A stretch of DNA of 64,000 nt from Latrodectus hesperus (Eukaryota; Arthropoda; Arachnida; Araneae; Theridiidae): the NCBI GenBank assembly GCA_037975125.1, contig CM075855.1, positions 107,539,912-107,603,911 of the forward strand, read 5' to 3'. The notes below the pieces were generated by a model, which made no database searches, was not told where the DNA came from, and worked only from the letters and a program-made list of their open reading frames with translations. Shown here piece by piece: positions 34,841 through 46,867 of the stretch (position 1 is the stretch's first letter; each line of letters starts with the position of its first letter). Made by a program: the position numbers and the translations under genes.

Positions 34841-35428
34841 TCCTCGGGTTGGGCAAGGTTGACTCAGCCTTTCATCCCTTCAGTGGGTCGATTAACTGAG
34901 TACCAAGCATGCTTGGGAACTAAACACTGGGAGTTTCGCGTAGGCTCACCACCTAGATGGGACATATTCTCCGCACCCCAGGGCCCTCGGTCATGAAAAC
35001 AGTTATGGGCACTGTAGGCCTTGGCCCACATGGGCTGTCGTGCCATGGAATTTAGTAAATTTGTACACATCACAAGAAATATTTCACGTTATTTCTTGAA
35101 TAAAATTATATTTTTGAAAGTATAAAAGTAAACTAATTCACAATTATTATTTTTTTTTACATTACATATATTCAGACTTGTATGCTTGATTCTTGAGACC
35201 CGCTTGTAAGTCTTCGTCGATAATAGGACAAATAGCACAATGACAGATGTACAACCACAGAAGAATAACGAAGAAAACACCCAGGGCCATGGTGGGAATC
35301 GAACCCACACTCCTACGCTCTCAAGCGATTAGCGGTGATGCTTTAGACCACTCAGCCACGGAGCGCCCCTAATTCACAAAACTCATTTAAATTGGATTTG
35401 GAGCCTATCGAGTTGTGCCATTAGAAAA
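34841..35428 (+). mobile_element. SINE3 copy, 5'-truncated and split by another SINE
   Basis: Aligns block by block with 44801-45203: GGTTGACTCAGCCTTTCATC, ACCAAGCATGCTTGG, CAGGGCCCTCGGTCATG, GGCCTTGGCCCAC, TTTGTACACATCACAAG. It is interrupted at 35144-35369 and resumes with AACTCATTTAAATTGGATTT to TTAGAAAA. The tRNA-derived head is missing. Confidence 0.88.
35144..35369 (-). mobile_element. tRNA-Ser-like SINE inserted in SINE3
   Basis: The minus-strand head has an A-box (TGGCTGAGTGG), an anticodon region like tRNA-Ser (CCGCTAATCG) and a B-box (GGGTTCGATTCCC). The body ends in a poly-A/TAA tail at 35144. A perfect 10-bp duplication, TAATTCACAA, flanks it (35134-35143, 35370-35379). The acceptor strands do not pair, so it is a SINE head and not a tRNA gene. 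Confidence 0.9.
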
Positions 35429-36248
35429 ATCTCACCCTATATTACTTTTACAGAACAAATTCTGTGCTAGTAATTTATAAAATGCTGAGTTTCAATTTGT
35501 ACCACATGTAAGGTATTTTATTATATCGGATTGTGTTATAAAAAATATTTTTACTTGAATTATTTTTTAATACAACTGTGATCATTAGTACTTTGCGGTA
35601 AATTATTTATTAAAATGATTTTATCATTGAGTAAGCAAAAGCAGTAGTAGAAAGGTTTGCTTTTCGATCTTCAGTTCAACACTCGCATCCAGGATTGAAT
35701 TCCCTCTTCAAGTTTGTAATTTATGTAAACTGGAAATCACAAAAACAAATTATCTTAAAATTGTTTAATCAGAGTTTACCGTTTGCAAGCCAAATTAAAA
35801 AAATCTCATCTCAATGTTCATTGACAAATACTTTTCGAACTACATTACTCTGAGAAGTAACTTTATGTACGCAAGGATCAATTCGAACACTGTCCACAGA
35901 TTTAAAACTGAGTTGCTGTAAATATTTAATCCTGATTTTTCAGTCTTTTTATGTGTATATATATATATATATACATACACGCATTGAGTAAATGCTCTGA
36001 ACACAAGGGCAATAAAATAATATATTAATATACTTGGGTGTGTTATATGGCATTCTTTCAGAAGAAAGCAATGTTCAGTAAGCCCGAAATGTATACAATC
36101 GTGAATAATTTAAAAACTCGCATGAAATTATAAATAAAATATGAGCACATAGCAATAAGTTAAGAGATTCTGGATGTTAAATTATTGATTTTGTGATGGA
36201 CAATTAATAAAGGCAGATAACAACGATTCAGATAATTCAATAAAATCG
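35429..36248. other. AT-rich spacer with (TA)n
   Basis: A (TA)n run of about 22 bp sits in a near-palindromic context at 35951-35979. Nothing else is recognised. Confidence 0.4.
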
Positions 36249-36414
36249 GGTTTGTTTATCGCTTACGTTATTTTTTTGCACACGAGAGCCAATTAGGCAT
36301 GGACCTACGGTTCAAAGTGGATTTTAAACCATCACAAACACCTAAATCCAAGTGGGAGGATTCGAACCTACGAACTGTTGAACTCAGGGTAAGAGCATTA
36401 ACCACTCGGCTCAG
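36249..36414 (-). mobile_element. SINE4 copy
   Basis: tRNA-derived head on the right (inverse of GCCGAG-TGGTTA) with B-box inverse GGATTCGAACCTACG, then the conserved CCTACGGTTCAAAGTGGATT and TTTTTGCACACGAG blocks toward the 3' end. Confidence 0.75.
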
Positions 36415-36942
36415 TAAAATCTAATTAAATGATTAATTATAGAAACATTATTTAGTTATTGGCCAAAACATACTTATCAATGCATATGTATTTCGGAAAT
36501 AACTCATTTTAAATTATGCTAATAATTTTAACAGGTGAATTTTTTCTTAAAATAAAAATTTCAAGCTATTAAATTATAATGTGTGCTAAATTTATAAATT
36601 CATTTAAGAATGAATCATTAAAAGAAGAGGAATGATTGCTTATTAGAGTTTACTGCCAAGTCTGCCTGTTTAAAAAATGTCTTAAGCAGTGATTCCCTAC
36701 CACTCAGCCACAGCACTTTTGTGGATTGCGAAATTTTAAAATTGTATATAGTTAAAATTCTAATGTTTTTTAGAAATAAAGAATACAAGTAAAAAAACGG
36801 TTATTTTTACAGTTAGATATAATATTTTTTTAAAATTAAAAACTGTTTTTCCATCTATATCTGACCTTTCATAGAGCGGAATACTTGTCGACGTGAGGAA
36901 ATTTTAAGCTTTTACAGTATTACAATTTTCAGCATCTTAAAT
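36415..36942. other. AT-rich non-coding DNA
   Basis: No feature recognised. Confidence 0.35.
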
Positions 36943-38366
36943 GTGCACTCACTTCCAAAAGTTAAGCACGGAGAGGAAAATGCTAATTTCCGGAAGTCAA
37001 TTTAGAATTGAAGAGGTAGATGGAATTATGCAAATATGTTAGATAACAACCAATCGTGTTTTCATGTCAAGAAATAAGCAAAAAGAGCAGTCTTATAAGA
37101 TAATAGCTCTATGAAAGGTTACCGAAGTTGATTGTAAATGTTGATAGAGAGGTGATTAATGTTTTTGTACAATTTGTTTTCAAGACAAATGTGTTTCTAT
37201 GACTTCCAGAAGACGAATGGAAGATTCTGCGCGCTGGGGTACTGTGGAGCGCATTGAAGCAGGACAGTCGATGTTGCTCTTTTTTTCGGGGTTCATCATT
37301 CTGTAATTTCATGTGTAAGGAAACAATTCTAAGCCACACAGACAGTTGTCCGAAGGCCCGTAGCCGGTCGCTCAAGGGTTACAAACCTCGCGAAAAATCG
37401 ATACATTGCAATTTCAGCTGAGCGGAATCGCAGAGCGACATCCACACATGTGACATCTATGGTTACAGCGTCCATTGATAAGGTGATATCTGCAGCAACG
37501 GTACAACGAAGTGATTACATATGAGTAGACGACTGTACGCCCGGTATCTAGAGTTTGTATCTATCCGTTCAATCAAGCGGTGCCGGGAACATGTCAATTG
37601 GACTGTGTCTGATTGGGTCAATGTCATGTTTACTGACGAGTCAAGATTCGCTCTGGAACCAGATGACAAGCGTATAAGATAACGGCGGAAGCATTATGGT
37701 GGGGGCAGGGATTTCATTAGGACACTGCACCGACCTGCACATCTTAAAACGGGGCTCTGTAACGGCTGTCCGGTATTGAGATGAAGTCCGAGAACCTATT
37801 GTGAGATTGTACGCTGCAACAGTTGGTCCTACGTTTGTTTTAATGGACGATATCGCACGTCCCCTAGAGCTGACATCGTCGATGACTAAATGAAGAGATT
37901 GCGCGTATGGCCCGACCTTAATCCCATTGAAAATCATTGGGATGCTCTCGGTCGTGCTTAATCTTCACGTTTCCCACCTCCAACCACTTTTATTGAGCTG
38001 GAAACTGCTTAACAAGAATGGCTATTGCTTAATTCTGTGGTAGTTGTCCACTTAGTTGAAAGCATGGTCACAAGGTGTAAAGTTTGTGTACAGATGAGGA
38101 GGGATCACATACTCTATTAATGTCCTTTTTTCATTTTATGCTGTTTATTTCCACTTTATGCATAATTCTAATTTAAATCCCCAGTATATCATTATCAGAA
38201 AACTTCCAAAAATTTAATACTGTTTTCATTTCTGTATATAATTATTGATTTTATTTTATGCATAAATATATATGCTACTTTCCTGCCGAATTATGTGCCA
38301 ATCCAAGCAGTATTTCTTGATGTTTTTGCATTTTACATCTTCGTGCTAACTTTTGGAAGTGCCGCC
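36943..38366 (+). mobile_element. Decayed Tc1-like transposon
   Basis: Both ends carry the inverted word CACTTCCAAAAGTTA(A)GCAC, close to full Tc1 length (~1.4 kb). The right end is followed by TA. The transposase between about 37200 and 38060 is full of stops and frameshifts but keeps motifs at the codon level: VNVMFTDESRFALEPDD (around 37620, first catalytic Asp) and WPDLNPIENHWDALGRA (around 37907, C-terminal). Unlike the two short Tc1-like copies upstream, the centre has not been removed; it has decayed by point mutation, suggesting an older insertion. Confidence 0.82.
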
Positions 38367-39029
38367 TACTTTTTTTTTTATCTTGTATTAATTTTATTAC
38401 AAAACATTGTGTGGGTATTTTAGTAATACATATTTTACTTTTTTACTCTCCATTCAAATATAGTTAGCAAACAACTTTTAAATTATTTTTATTTTGTATG
38501 TCTTTACAAATTGAAAATAATTGGGCTCAAGTTTTTAAGCATATCCCTTCATTTCGCGACATTTAACAAGTACAAAATGACGAGGCCAACCCACTGAGTC
38601 CACCCCAGAACAAGAATTTTTCCCCCTTTATGTCACTACCGAAATAAAGTACACAACACCCATATTTAATAGAAATACACATGTTCTTGTGCAATGTTTG
38701 AGAAAAAAAGACACCACACCAAAGAAAAGTTTACTATAACTAAAAAATAATACAAGTACAAAACTTTATCATTTTTTGACATATTCAGCTCTGAAGGTAT
38801 TTTAAAAATTAAAATAATGCATTTTTTTTTCAATTTCTTAATACATTTACAGTTAACAATTTTGCCAGAAGAATATTTTATAAATTCCTAAAACTTTTTT
38901 GACTATGGCAAAAATAAAGTAAATATTTCATTATTGTAAAGTAAAACATACTTTTTAAATACTTTTTAAAATTAAATATAGACTAACTTAACTATTGAAT
39001 TCAATAGCATGATTAGGATAAAGTCCATT

Positions 39030-39108
<79 letters not shown>

Positions 39109-39966
39109 TTACTACAATACGATGTCAACAGAATTATTCTTTTCTTCAAATCTTCAATGAATATTGCTGAAAAGTTCCAACGAATACGAAGTTTTATAGT
39201 AATCTGAAAAGATAAACCTTTAATTAACAACAAATAATTCTATAAAAAACTAGAAAAATTATAATTAGAAATGAATGCTTATAAATAGCACACGCCTATA
39301 TTTAGCAATAAAAATATTCCCATTCGTATCAATCTTAAGGTGAAAAGCTTATATTTTATACATTTAAATCTCCACAATTTCTTAGCTTCAACAAAGATAA
39401 ATCATAATAGATAAAAAAAATTGTGCAAGTTTTTAATTTGTGTTAACCGAAAACATTTTTAATATATTAGAACTAAAACATTTCAAAATTATAATTAATT
39501 ATCGCTAAAATATTTTTTTTCTTACTGAATCTAAGTACGTAAGTTAAATATTACGTAGAACACTGTATTCTATAAAAAGATGAAAACGATATAGCCTGTA
39601 ATGAGTATCGACGACCAGTAATAATTATTGCAAAACAACTAAACTCCACATGTTTATCGGCGAACGAATGTCTGTGCAGGATCTCTACTTGTCAAAAGCT
39701 TAAGTAAATTTACAGCTTCTGTTTTCCATGCTAGTCGTTTCGTACTACTGTTCAGGCGTATCCATGGTTGATTAATTAACAGAATGGCCAAGTCAGTGAA
39801 GTAAAATTAGATAATTTATTTGGACATTGTATGACGGGAATAGGTGTATTACGACCAGTAGAACTGATTGCAGTCAAGGTCTGAAGGTTAAAAAAAGTTG
39901 CTTAATCTTAGATACAAAGTTGGATAATTAATTCAATTCCTATAAGGGCTGTTGAAATAGAAGCTA
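38367..39966. other. AT-rich non-coding DNA with microsatellite
   Basis: No gene or recognisable element apart from the (TA)n tract at 39034-39102. A 14-bp word near 38575 (AAATGACGAGGCC) is also found in SINE2 but is too short to call. Confidence 0.4.
39034..39102. repeat. (TA)n microsatellite
   Basis: About 34 uninterrupted TA dinucleotides. Confidence 0.97.
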
Positions 39967-41247
39967 TTGGGTTGGCAACTAAATAAGTACGGATTTCACT
40001 CATAGATGGCTTCAGTTGAATTTTTAGGTTTGCAGACGTAGTACAAATGTAAAACACATTTTGTTATTTGATAGTTGGCAATTCAGTTGTCAACCAGTAA
40101 AAAATGTTTTTTGATCGGTTGCGAAGTTTTCGTGTGAGGTTCGATGAAAAATGGAAAATCAAAAGGAACATTTTCGTCATATTTTGCTTTTTTATTTCTG
40201 CAAAGGGAAAAACGCATCGTAATCTCATAAAAAGTTATGTGCTGTTTATGGTGACAAAGCCTTAAAAGAACGGCAGTGTCAAAATTGGTTTGCCAAATTT
40301 CGTTCTGGTGATTTTTCACTCAAAGATGAAAAACGCTCTGGTCGTCCAGTTGAAGTTGATGACGACCTAATCAAAGCAATAATCAATTCGGATCGTCACA
40401 GTACAACATGGGAGATCGCAGAGAAGATTCATGTATCACATGCATGCATTGAAAATCACTTAAAACACTTTGGCTATGTTCAAAAACTCGATACATGGGT
40501 TTTTCACAAATCGAAAAAAACGCATTTAACGCAAAGCAATAACAGCTGCGATTTGCCAAAGAAACATAATGAAAATGACCCTTTTCTAAAACGACTGATA
40601 ACTGGCGATGAAAAATGGGTTGTTTACAACAATATCAAACGGAAAAGATCATGGAGCAGGCCAGGTGAACCAACTCAAACAACATCAAAAGCTGATATTC
40701 ATCAAAAGAAGGTTTTGTTATCAGTTTGGTGGGATTACAAAGGAATTGTCTACTTTGAACTCTTACCACCCAACCAAACGATCAATTCTGATTTCTACAT
40801 TGAACAACTAACGGAATTAAACAATGCAGTTGAAGAAAAGTGGCCCGAATGGACAAATCGAAAAGGTGTTGTATTCAATCATGACAATGCAAGGCCACAC
40901 ACATCTTTGGTCACTCGGCAAAAACAATTGGAGCTTGGTTGGGATGTTTTGCTACATCCACCATATAGACCTGACCTTGCACCATCTGATAACTTTTTGT
41001 TTCGATCTTTACAAAACTCTTTGAATGGTAAAAATTTCAATCTTGATGATGTCAAATCGTACCTGATTCAGTTTTTTGCTAATAAAAACCAGAAGTTTTA
41101 TGAACGTGGTATTATAATTCTGCCTGAAAGATAAAAGGTCATTGATCAAAATGGGCAATACATTACAGAATAAAGTTATTTAGTTCCATGAAAAATTTGT
41201 CTTTGATTTTCTAAAAGAAATCTGCAATTATTAAATTGCCAACCCAA
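39967..41247 (+). mobile_element. Mariner family C (cecropia/Hsmar1-like), near full-length
   Basis: The ends TTGGGTTGGCAACTAAATA and the inverse of TTAAATTGCCAACCCAA are ~17-bp core TIRs, with TA at 39965-39966 and 41248-41249. Length 1281 bp. Confidence 0.9.
40151..41173 (+). pseudogene. Mariner family C transposase, frameshifted
   Basis: Begins MENQKEHFRHILLFYF and is broken by a stop/frameshift after KGKNAS (about 40220). It continues as a helix-turn-helix region (NWFAKFRSGDFSLKDEKRSG, EIAEKIHVSH). The linker appears as WVFHK where WVPHEL is usual, and a second frameshift falls near 40500-40555. The catalytic half is open: ITGDEKW (first Asp), NHDNARPHT (second) and PDLAPSDNF (third), with 34 residues between the last two. 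An in-frame TAA at about 41132 precedes the usual end at 41171-41173. The motifs resemble the cecropia/Hsmar1 lineage. Inactive, but less decayed than the Tc1 copy at 36943. Confidence 0.88.
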
Positions 41248-41249
41248 TA

Positions 41250-41993
41250 GAATCACCCCTACTATTATTCCAGTGGAAGAATCAGTATAACAGTGTAGAA
41301 TAACAGCTTAGAAAATTCATTTACCTGGCTCTGAACGCAAATCTAAACATTATGGTATTCACAGAGAATTAATTTTTACGGAAAACATTTTGTCGTATGT
41401 TTTCCGTAAAAATTCCGATATCTTACTTCAGTTATTTATTCCCCCATTTAAATGGATATGTTCCTTTTAAAGTTAAGTTGAAGCAGCATTTAGTTAGTAT
41501 CATAATTCAGGATTCAACAATTAGTGGCCCACATGTCCAATGTGCATATGCAAAGAGTTGCTGACAGCATGAATACAACGAAAAATAAATCATAACATTT
41601 CTGGCGAGCACAATCGGCGATCCATGAAGTACATGCAAGTAGTGCTTCTTTGGTAAAAATGATTAATTACAATTTTAGCTTTGCAACAGTATATAAATTT
41701 CCAATTTAACAACACCGTAAATCTTCGAAAAACATAAACAAAAAATACATATGCACTAGTTCAGAACATACAAATTTAAAAATTTTTAGTTAAAAAGAAT
41801 TTTGAAAAACAATATATTATTTTATCATCTTTCACAGATTCTTTCTTTATCAAGTTAATCAGTCGATTTTGCAACTGAGACATACAGTTGATAATTTGTA
41901 GAGTAAATATCTTCACTAAAAATGATTTTAAAATAATGAAATTATTAATATTTAACTTCAGCGAGTACTAAACAATCTATCAAAGTGAAACAG

Positions 41994-41997
<4 letters not shown>
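41250..41997. other. AT-rich non-coding DNA
   Basis: A short inverted repeat lies at 41379-41413 (GTTTTCCGTAAAAATT and its near inverse upstream). Otherwise nothing. Confidence 0.4.

Positions 41998-42085
<88 letters not shown>
41998..42085. repeat. (TA)n microsatellite
   Basis: About 44 TA dinucleotides, ending 14 bp before the mariner end at 42100; presumably part of its target. Confidence 0.97.
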
Positions 42086-42088
<3 letters not shown>

Positions 42089-42152
42089 ACATATATATAC
42101 GAGGTTTGTCCGGAAATACGTATAAAATTTGAATAATAACTTTATTTTACAA

Positions 42153-42766
42153 TTATTCAGGTATTACAATATGGTCTCCTTCAAAGTATTTACCCTGAGA
42201 CGAGATTCACTTTTGCCAACGCCGTTTCCACTATTGATAACATTGCTGAAAATCTTCAGTTGTGGTGCTGTTCAGTTGCCGTGTCGTTTCTGCCGTGATG
42301 CCTTCCACATCTCCCAAGTGCTGCCCCCGAAGCACCATTTTGCATTTCGGGAACAAGAAGAAGTCACAAGGGGCTAAATCGGGTGCACAAGGCGGGTGGT
42401 CTGTCACGGTGATTGAGCTTCGGGCCAAAAACTCACGCACAACGAGCGACGTGTGAGCGGGCGCATTGTTGTGATTGTTTTGGGGATTGTCAGCAATCAT
42501 TCTGACTGTCAATCTACAGTCTTTAAGAACACAGGCCCGAATTCGTTCAACATTTTCATCAGAACTCGATATCGATGAGCGTCCTGGGCGAGGGTTATCT
42601 TTCACATCTTCTCGGAACCTTTTTAACCACTTTTTCACGATTGGTTCCTTCAAAGAATTGTCTCCGTAAACTTGTTTCAAACACTCAAAAATCTCACGGC
42701 CATTCTTTCCCAGCTTTGTAAGAAACTTGATGTTAATGCGCGTTCCTCAATCAGAGAGAGCTTTAT
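42153..42766 (-). pseudogene. Mariner family A transposase, internally deleted
   Basis: Read on the minus strand. The start codon is ATA rather than ATG, and a stop follows within the first ten codons. The helix-turn-helix half is then well preserved (LGKNGREIFECLKQVYG, VKKWLKRFREDVKDNP, LTVRMIADN). An in-frame deletion jumps from there to HNNAPAHTSLVV (second catalytic region, with Asp to Asn) and PDLAPCDFFLFPK (third Asp). A further stop follows QQCYQ. The first catalytic Asp region is deleted. The deletion breakpoint differs from that of the copy at 27297, so the two lost their cores independently. Confidence 0.85.
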
Positions 42767-42994
42767 GCCGACGGCAGGTGAAAAAGGGCAACTTTCAACA
42801 AGCAGCTACACACTCCTACTTACACGCAGAGTAGAGAGGGTCGTTATTTAGGGGAATTGTTATTTAAAAACCGTTATCTACTAATAACCGTTTAATAAAT
42901 AACGCGTTCTTCAAAATATATGTTATTGAGAACGATTTTTCCCCCGTAACTGCTGAAATCATTCCAGTATTGGTAACTTCTCAAAGTCGTTACG

Positions 42995-43230
42995 GTATTG
43001 TAGAAGGTTTCTACAATACGTTATTTTGTAACTTCTGGAACGTTAAAGCTGTTCGCGTTGTTTTGTAACTTTAAAGCCGTTATCGTTGTTTAGTACCTTC
43101 CGGAGCATTAAAGCTGTTCTCGTTGTTTTGTAACTTTAAAGCCGTTATCGCTATTTTAGAACTTACGGAACTTTAAAGCCGTTATCGTTGTTTCGCAACG
43201 GAATTTTAAAGTCGTTATTACGTTGTTTTG
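42995..43230. repeat. hAT subterminal hairpin and repeat cluster
   Basis: 42995-43019 is a perfect 11-bp stem with a 3-nt loop. From 43020 to about 43230 come six or seven variants of a 28-37-bp unit, roughly GTTGTTTTGTAACTT...TTAAAGCCGTTATC. Subterminal repeats of this kind are transposase binding sites in known hAT elements; that role is inferred here. Confidence 0.75.
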
Positions 43231-44800
43231 GCTTCTAACATTGACATCGAGTTTTCTCGGGAGCACATTCCTAGCTTTCGCTTGGCACGTTGCGTTGTTT
43301 TGCAAATAAGAACGTATAATTTTCGGTTCCTCAAGTTGATGCAGAAAAGTTAATTGAAAAGCGGATGAATAAATATATTTCATTTTAAAAAAGATTAAAA
43401 CATTCGTAAAAATGGGAATTTTTAAAAATACATTTTATGAATATTGTGAGGGCATTTTGTTTATCTTCAGCCTTTATTTATTATTTTTTAATGAGTTTTA
43501 GCGAAATTTTTATTAAGCTGATGCATTTTTTTAGAAATTTGAAATTATGCTCGCATATCAAAGCAAGAGTAAAATATTTTATATTTATTATTAAATTTCG
43601 GGAAGTAATTTTTTTAAATTAAAAAAAGATTAAAAGAAGAAGCTAACGTACCATTCGATAAAATTTTAAATTTTTTTCAAGAATTTATACATTGTAAAAA
43701 TAATTTTTGACAATTAATATCTTTTTTATTTATTGAGAAAGCATCATCATAATTTATTAAAATTAATTTATAAAAATAAGATTTTAATTATTTTAAATGA
43801 TAATATTGATTATATTAAAATATTTTAATGTAATAATTTAACAGACCTAAAAATGTATTTGATGTACTGCAATAAAATTGCAACATTTTTTTTGTAGAAA
43901 GCCATTTATAAATTTTGTGTTGAAATAAAAAGTGTTATTATTGTTAAGTTATGAACATAATTATTAAGAATCATGATAATAAATATTGCAATGTATAATA
44001 ATATTAAATTAATTATTGTAAATTTGTAAATGTAGTTTTTATTTAATATTTGAAAATAAAATCATAATAAAATTAATATCCTACGTATTGCAGCTGCAAA
44101 TTATGTTTTCATCATTTATTTTTCAAGTTATAATTTTGATGAAAAATTTTTCCATAAAAGGATCTTTTTTGTAGTTTTATTCCCGTCTAATTTCAATATA
44201 AATCTTTAAATATAAATAGCTCTATTCATAACATGTTTAATTATATATAACTGTACCCAATTTACAGTTTAATTATATACAAACCCAACTCGAAGAAGAA
44301 GAAGAAGAAGATATATAACTGTAAAATAAATTACCAGATATTAAACTGCATATGACGAAAAACATTCTGAAGTATCAGCTTGTAATATTGAATATCTTCA
44401 GGCTGTTTGAAGAAAAGGTTGATTTAAATAGAATTGAAGATATTTCACTATAGTATTTATTAGAAGCGTTATATGATACTATATCATTATTTTAAGCATG
44501 CATGACTTTTGAGATGGGTGCTTGAGAGTTTTCTGAGTTTCCTCCCTTGTATCAGGTAAATACGGCCGACTATCTAAAATACTCTCAGATGGCAATACGT
44601 GATTAATATTATAATTCATTACTTGGGCTTTAGGGCCCTCCACTAAGATTCAAAATTTATCGTGATTGAGAATTTCTGGATAACATAAATATAAATTTCT
44701 TTTTTACTGTTATAATAAATGATTGTTACAGATTTTATTTTATGAATTTTCATTAGACTAAATTTCCATTTTATTTATATTTTTCAGGAACAAAAAAAGA
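43231..44800. other. AT-rich interior of the hAT-like element
   Basis: No transposase motifs found. A (GAA)n run of about 7 units is at 44292-44312. Confidence 0.45.
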
Positions 44801-45203
44801 AGCCCGGTGGCTTAGTGGCAGCGTTTCACGCTCCCATGACACAAGTTCGATCCTCGGGATGGGTAAGGTTGACTCAGCCTTTCATCCCTGCAGTGGGTCG
44901 ATTCACTGAGTACCAAGCATGCTTGGAAACTAAACACTGTTTAATTCGCGTTAGGCTGACCACCTAATCGGGATATATGCTTCGCAGCCCAGGGCCCTCG
45001 GTCATGAAAACAGTTATGGGCACTGTAGGCCTTGGCCCACATTGGCTGTCGTACCATATAGTTTAGTATATTTGTACACATCACAAGAAATATTTCGTGT
45101 TATTTCTTGAACAAAATTATATTTTTGTAAGTATAAAAGTAAACTAATTCATAAAACTCACTTAAATTGGATTTAGAGCCTATCGAGTCGTGACATTAGA
45201 AAA
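44801..45203 (+). mobile_element. SINE3, full-length
   Basis: A tRNA-derived head (A-box GGTGGCTTAGTGGCAGCG, B-box AAGTTCGATCCTC) is followed by the full body shared with 34841-35428. It retains the uninterrupted TAATTCATAAAACTC site that is split by a SINE in the other copy. Confidence 0.86.
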
Positions 45204-45384
45204 GAACGTTGATAACTAGTTATCAGAAAATAACTGGTTTTGCCATCTCTAAAGCAGAGCAGTCTGACTCGAACTGAACGTTGATGGGATTGGTTACAGC
45301 ATTAGTGCCACCTGGCGGTGACTGCAAACTGTAAAATAAAGTTATTATGCGACTTTTGTACGTATTTTCCGGACAAACCTCGTA

Positions 45385-46867
45385 TATATATGTATATATA
45401 ATTGTAAAAAAATTAATATATAATTATATAAAGCAAATATTAATATTTGTAAAATATTTATCATAAATTCATTATTAAAGCAAAAATTTAAGAACATTTT
45501 ATTTTAATTATAGAAAAAATAAGATGATAAGCCTATGTGTAACATTAAATCAAAAAAATATCAGATTCCAAAAAATATAAAAAGGTTATGAACTCACTTA
45601 AGATTTTATTTGATGCATTTTTATAGCAGGTGTAGGAAACTATTGCAGTAGTCAGAAATCTCATCCAATGATACATGAAGGGATAAAATAAAAGGAACAT
45701 TAGCATTTCTAAAATTATTATTACTATATCATCAACAAAAGTACCCAACAAAGAAAGCTGTAAATAAATTTTATAAGAACATATTCAACAACATTTCAAT
45801 TTTTAATTTTATATTTTATTATGCCCACAAATAAATAACTCTGATTAAAACCAAAATGTATTTATTGAAAAAAGTATATCAATAAATGCTAACGGGATAA
45901 ATTATTAAGTAATTTGTTTTCTGAATCTATATTTTTTGAAAACTATCAACTGAATTAAGAAGCTGAAGCCGATTACGTATTCCTTAAAGGCATCTGTGTT
46001 TAGATAAAGATATCAACATTATTTTGAATATACATATTAAAAAAATAGAATTTAAAAGCGAAAATGTTTATATGCTAAAATTTTTTATTCAACTATCTAT
46101 ATAGGTATAAAATCTGTACTATTCTCAAAAGGACGAAAGCTAGCCTAACAGAAAATCAATTGAGCATAAGTGAGAAATATTTCCTTATTTCATATATTAC
46201 AAGTGTGAAATGCTTCATCATAATTCATGAAAGATATTAAATACTTAAAATAAATCCAAAATTAATTTATAACATTCCAGGTGATTTAGCGATATCGAAT
46301 CCTCTGTAAAATCTGGATCATATGGTAAGTTAAATTGTCGTGATGATAATAAAACCTAACTTAAAAATCGAATTAACAACGTCAGAGCATATTTGGGAAT
46401 TTTATCAATTCTGTCTTTTAGACATGAAGGACAGTAAAAAAAAAAGTGTTTGTATAGACCTCTACCTTACAAAAAGCATCAGGAAGTTAATTTTGCATTC
46501 GCCTTGCAAAATAAGGACTACATGTGGATAGGATTTGAAAAGGCGATTATTATTGCTATTTAATTGTGAAATAATTTCGAGTGTAACGGATGCTTACTAT
46601 TGGATAAAATCCAATAATGACAGAGACAATTTCTCGCTTCAACACGATGATGGTTCAAAGAATTCCGCAAATAGAATAGTAACGGGAATGTCCGAAATAC
46701 ACCTAAACAAAACCTGTAAAGGTTGATAGTAAATATAATTAAGGCGTTTCAAATAAAAGAGGGTCGAGTGGAGACATACCACACTTTCATGAAATATCAT
46801 AGATCGGGTGATGCTCAGTAGACACAAAAAAAACTGAAACGTTGTACTTCACAAGATATATTGGGTG
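45385..46867. other. AT-rich spacer
   Basis: No gene recognised. Two adjacent 63-codon frames at 46340-46726 have mixed composition but no known motif. A splice-like pair at 46281-46324 is stopped in all frames. Confidence 0.35.

Larger units (their letters stand above)
42832..45251. mobile_element. Non-autonomous hAT-like element inside mariner
   Basis: Begins TAGAGAGGG and ends CATCTCTA. The flanks ACGCAGAG (42824-42831) and AAGCAGAG (45252-45259) are an 8-bp duplication with one mismatch, the hAT signature. Subterminal repeats follow the left end. The ~2.4-kb interior is AT-rich with no recognisable hAT transposase and has itself received a SINE3 (44801-45203). The frame at 43156-43383 (-) is not recognised. 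Confidence 0.72.
42100..45382 (-). mobile_element. Mariner family A copy split by a hAT-like insertion
   Basis: The left end CGAGGTTTGTCCGGAAATACG and the right end GTATTTTCCGGACAAACCTCG form the TIRs, both flanked by TA in TA-rich DNA. Family A sequence covers 42100-42831 and 45252-45382. Removing 42832-45251 restores continuity with the copy at 27297 through the CAGAG-CAGTCTGACTCG region upstream of the transposase. Confidence 0.9.

Noticed and set aside
35285..35369. Possible tRNA-Ser gene on the minus strand
   Set aside because: The A- and B-boxes are good, but the acceptor strands do not pair and the segment continues into a poly-A-tailed body with a target duplication: a SINE.
38571..38620. 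SINE2-like word AAATGACGAGGCC
   Set aside because: Too short, and no further SINE2 similarity on either side.
46281..46324. Acceptor/donor pair that looks like a 44-bp exon
   Set aside because: All three frames contain stop codons; it shows how often splice-like pairs arise by chance here.
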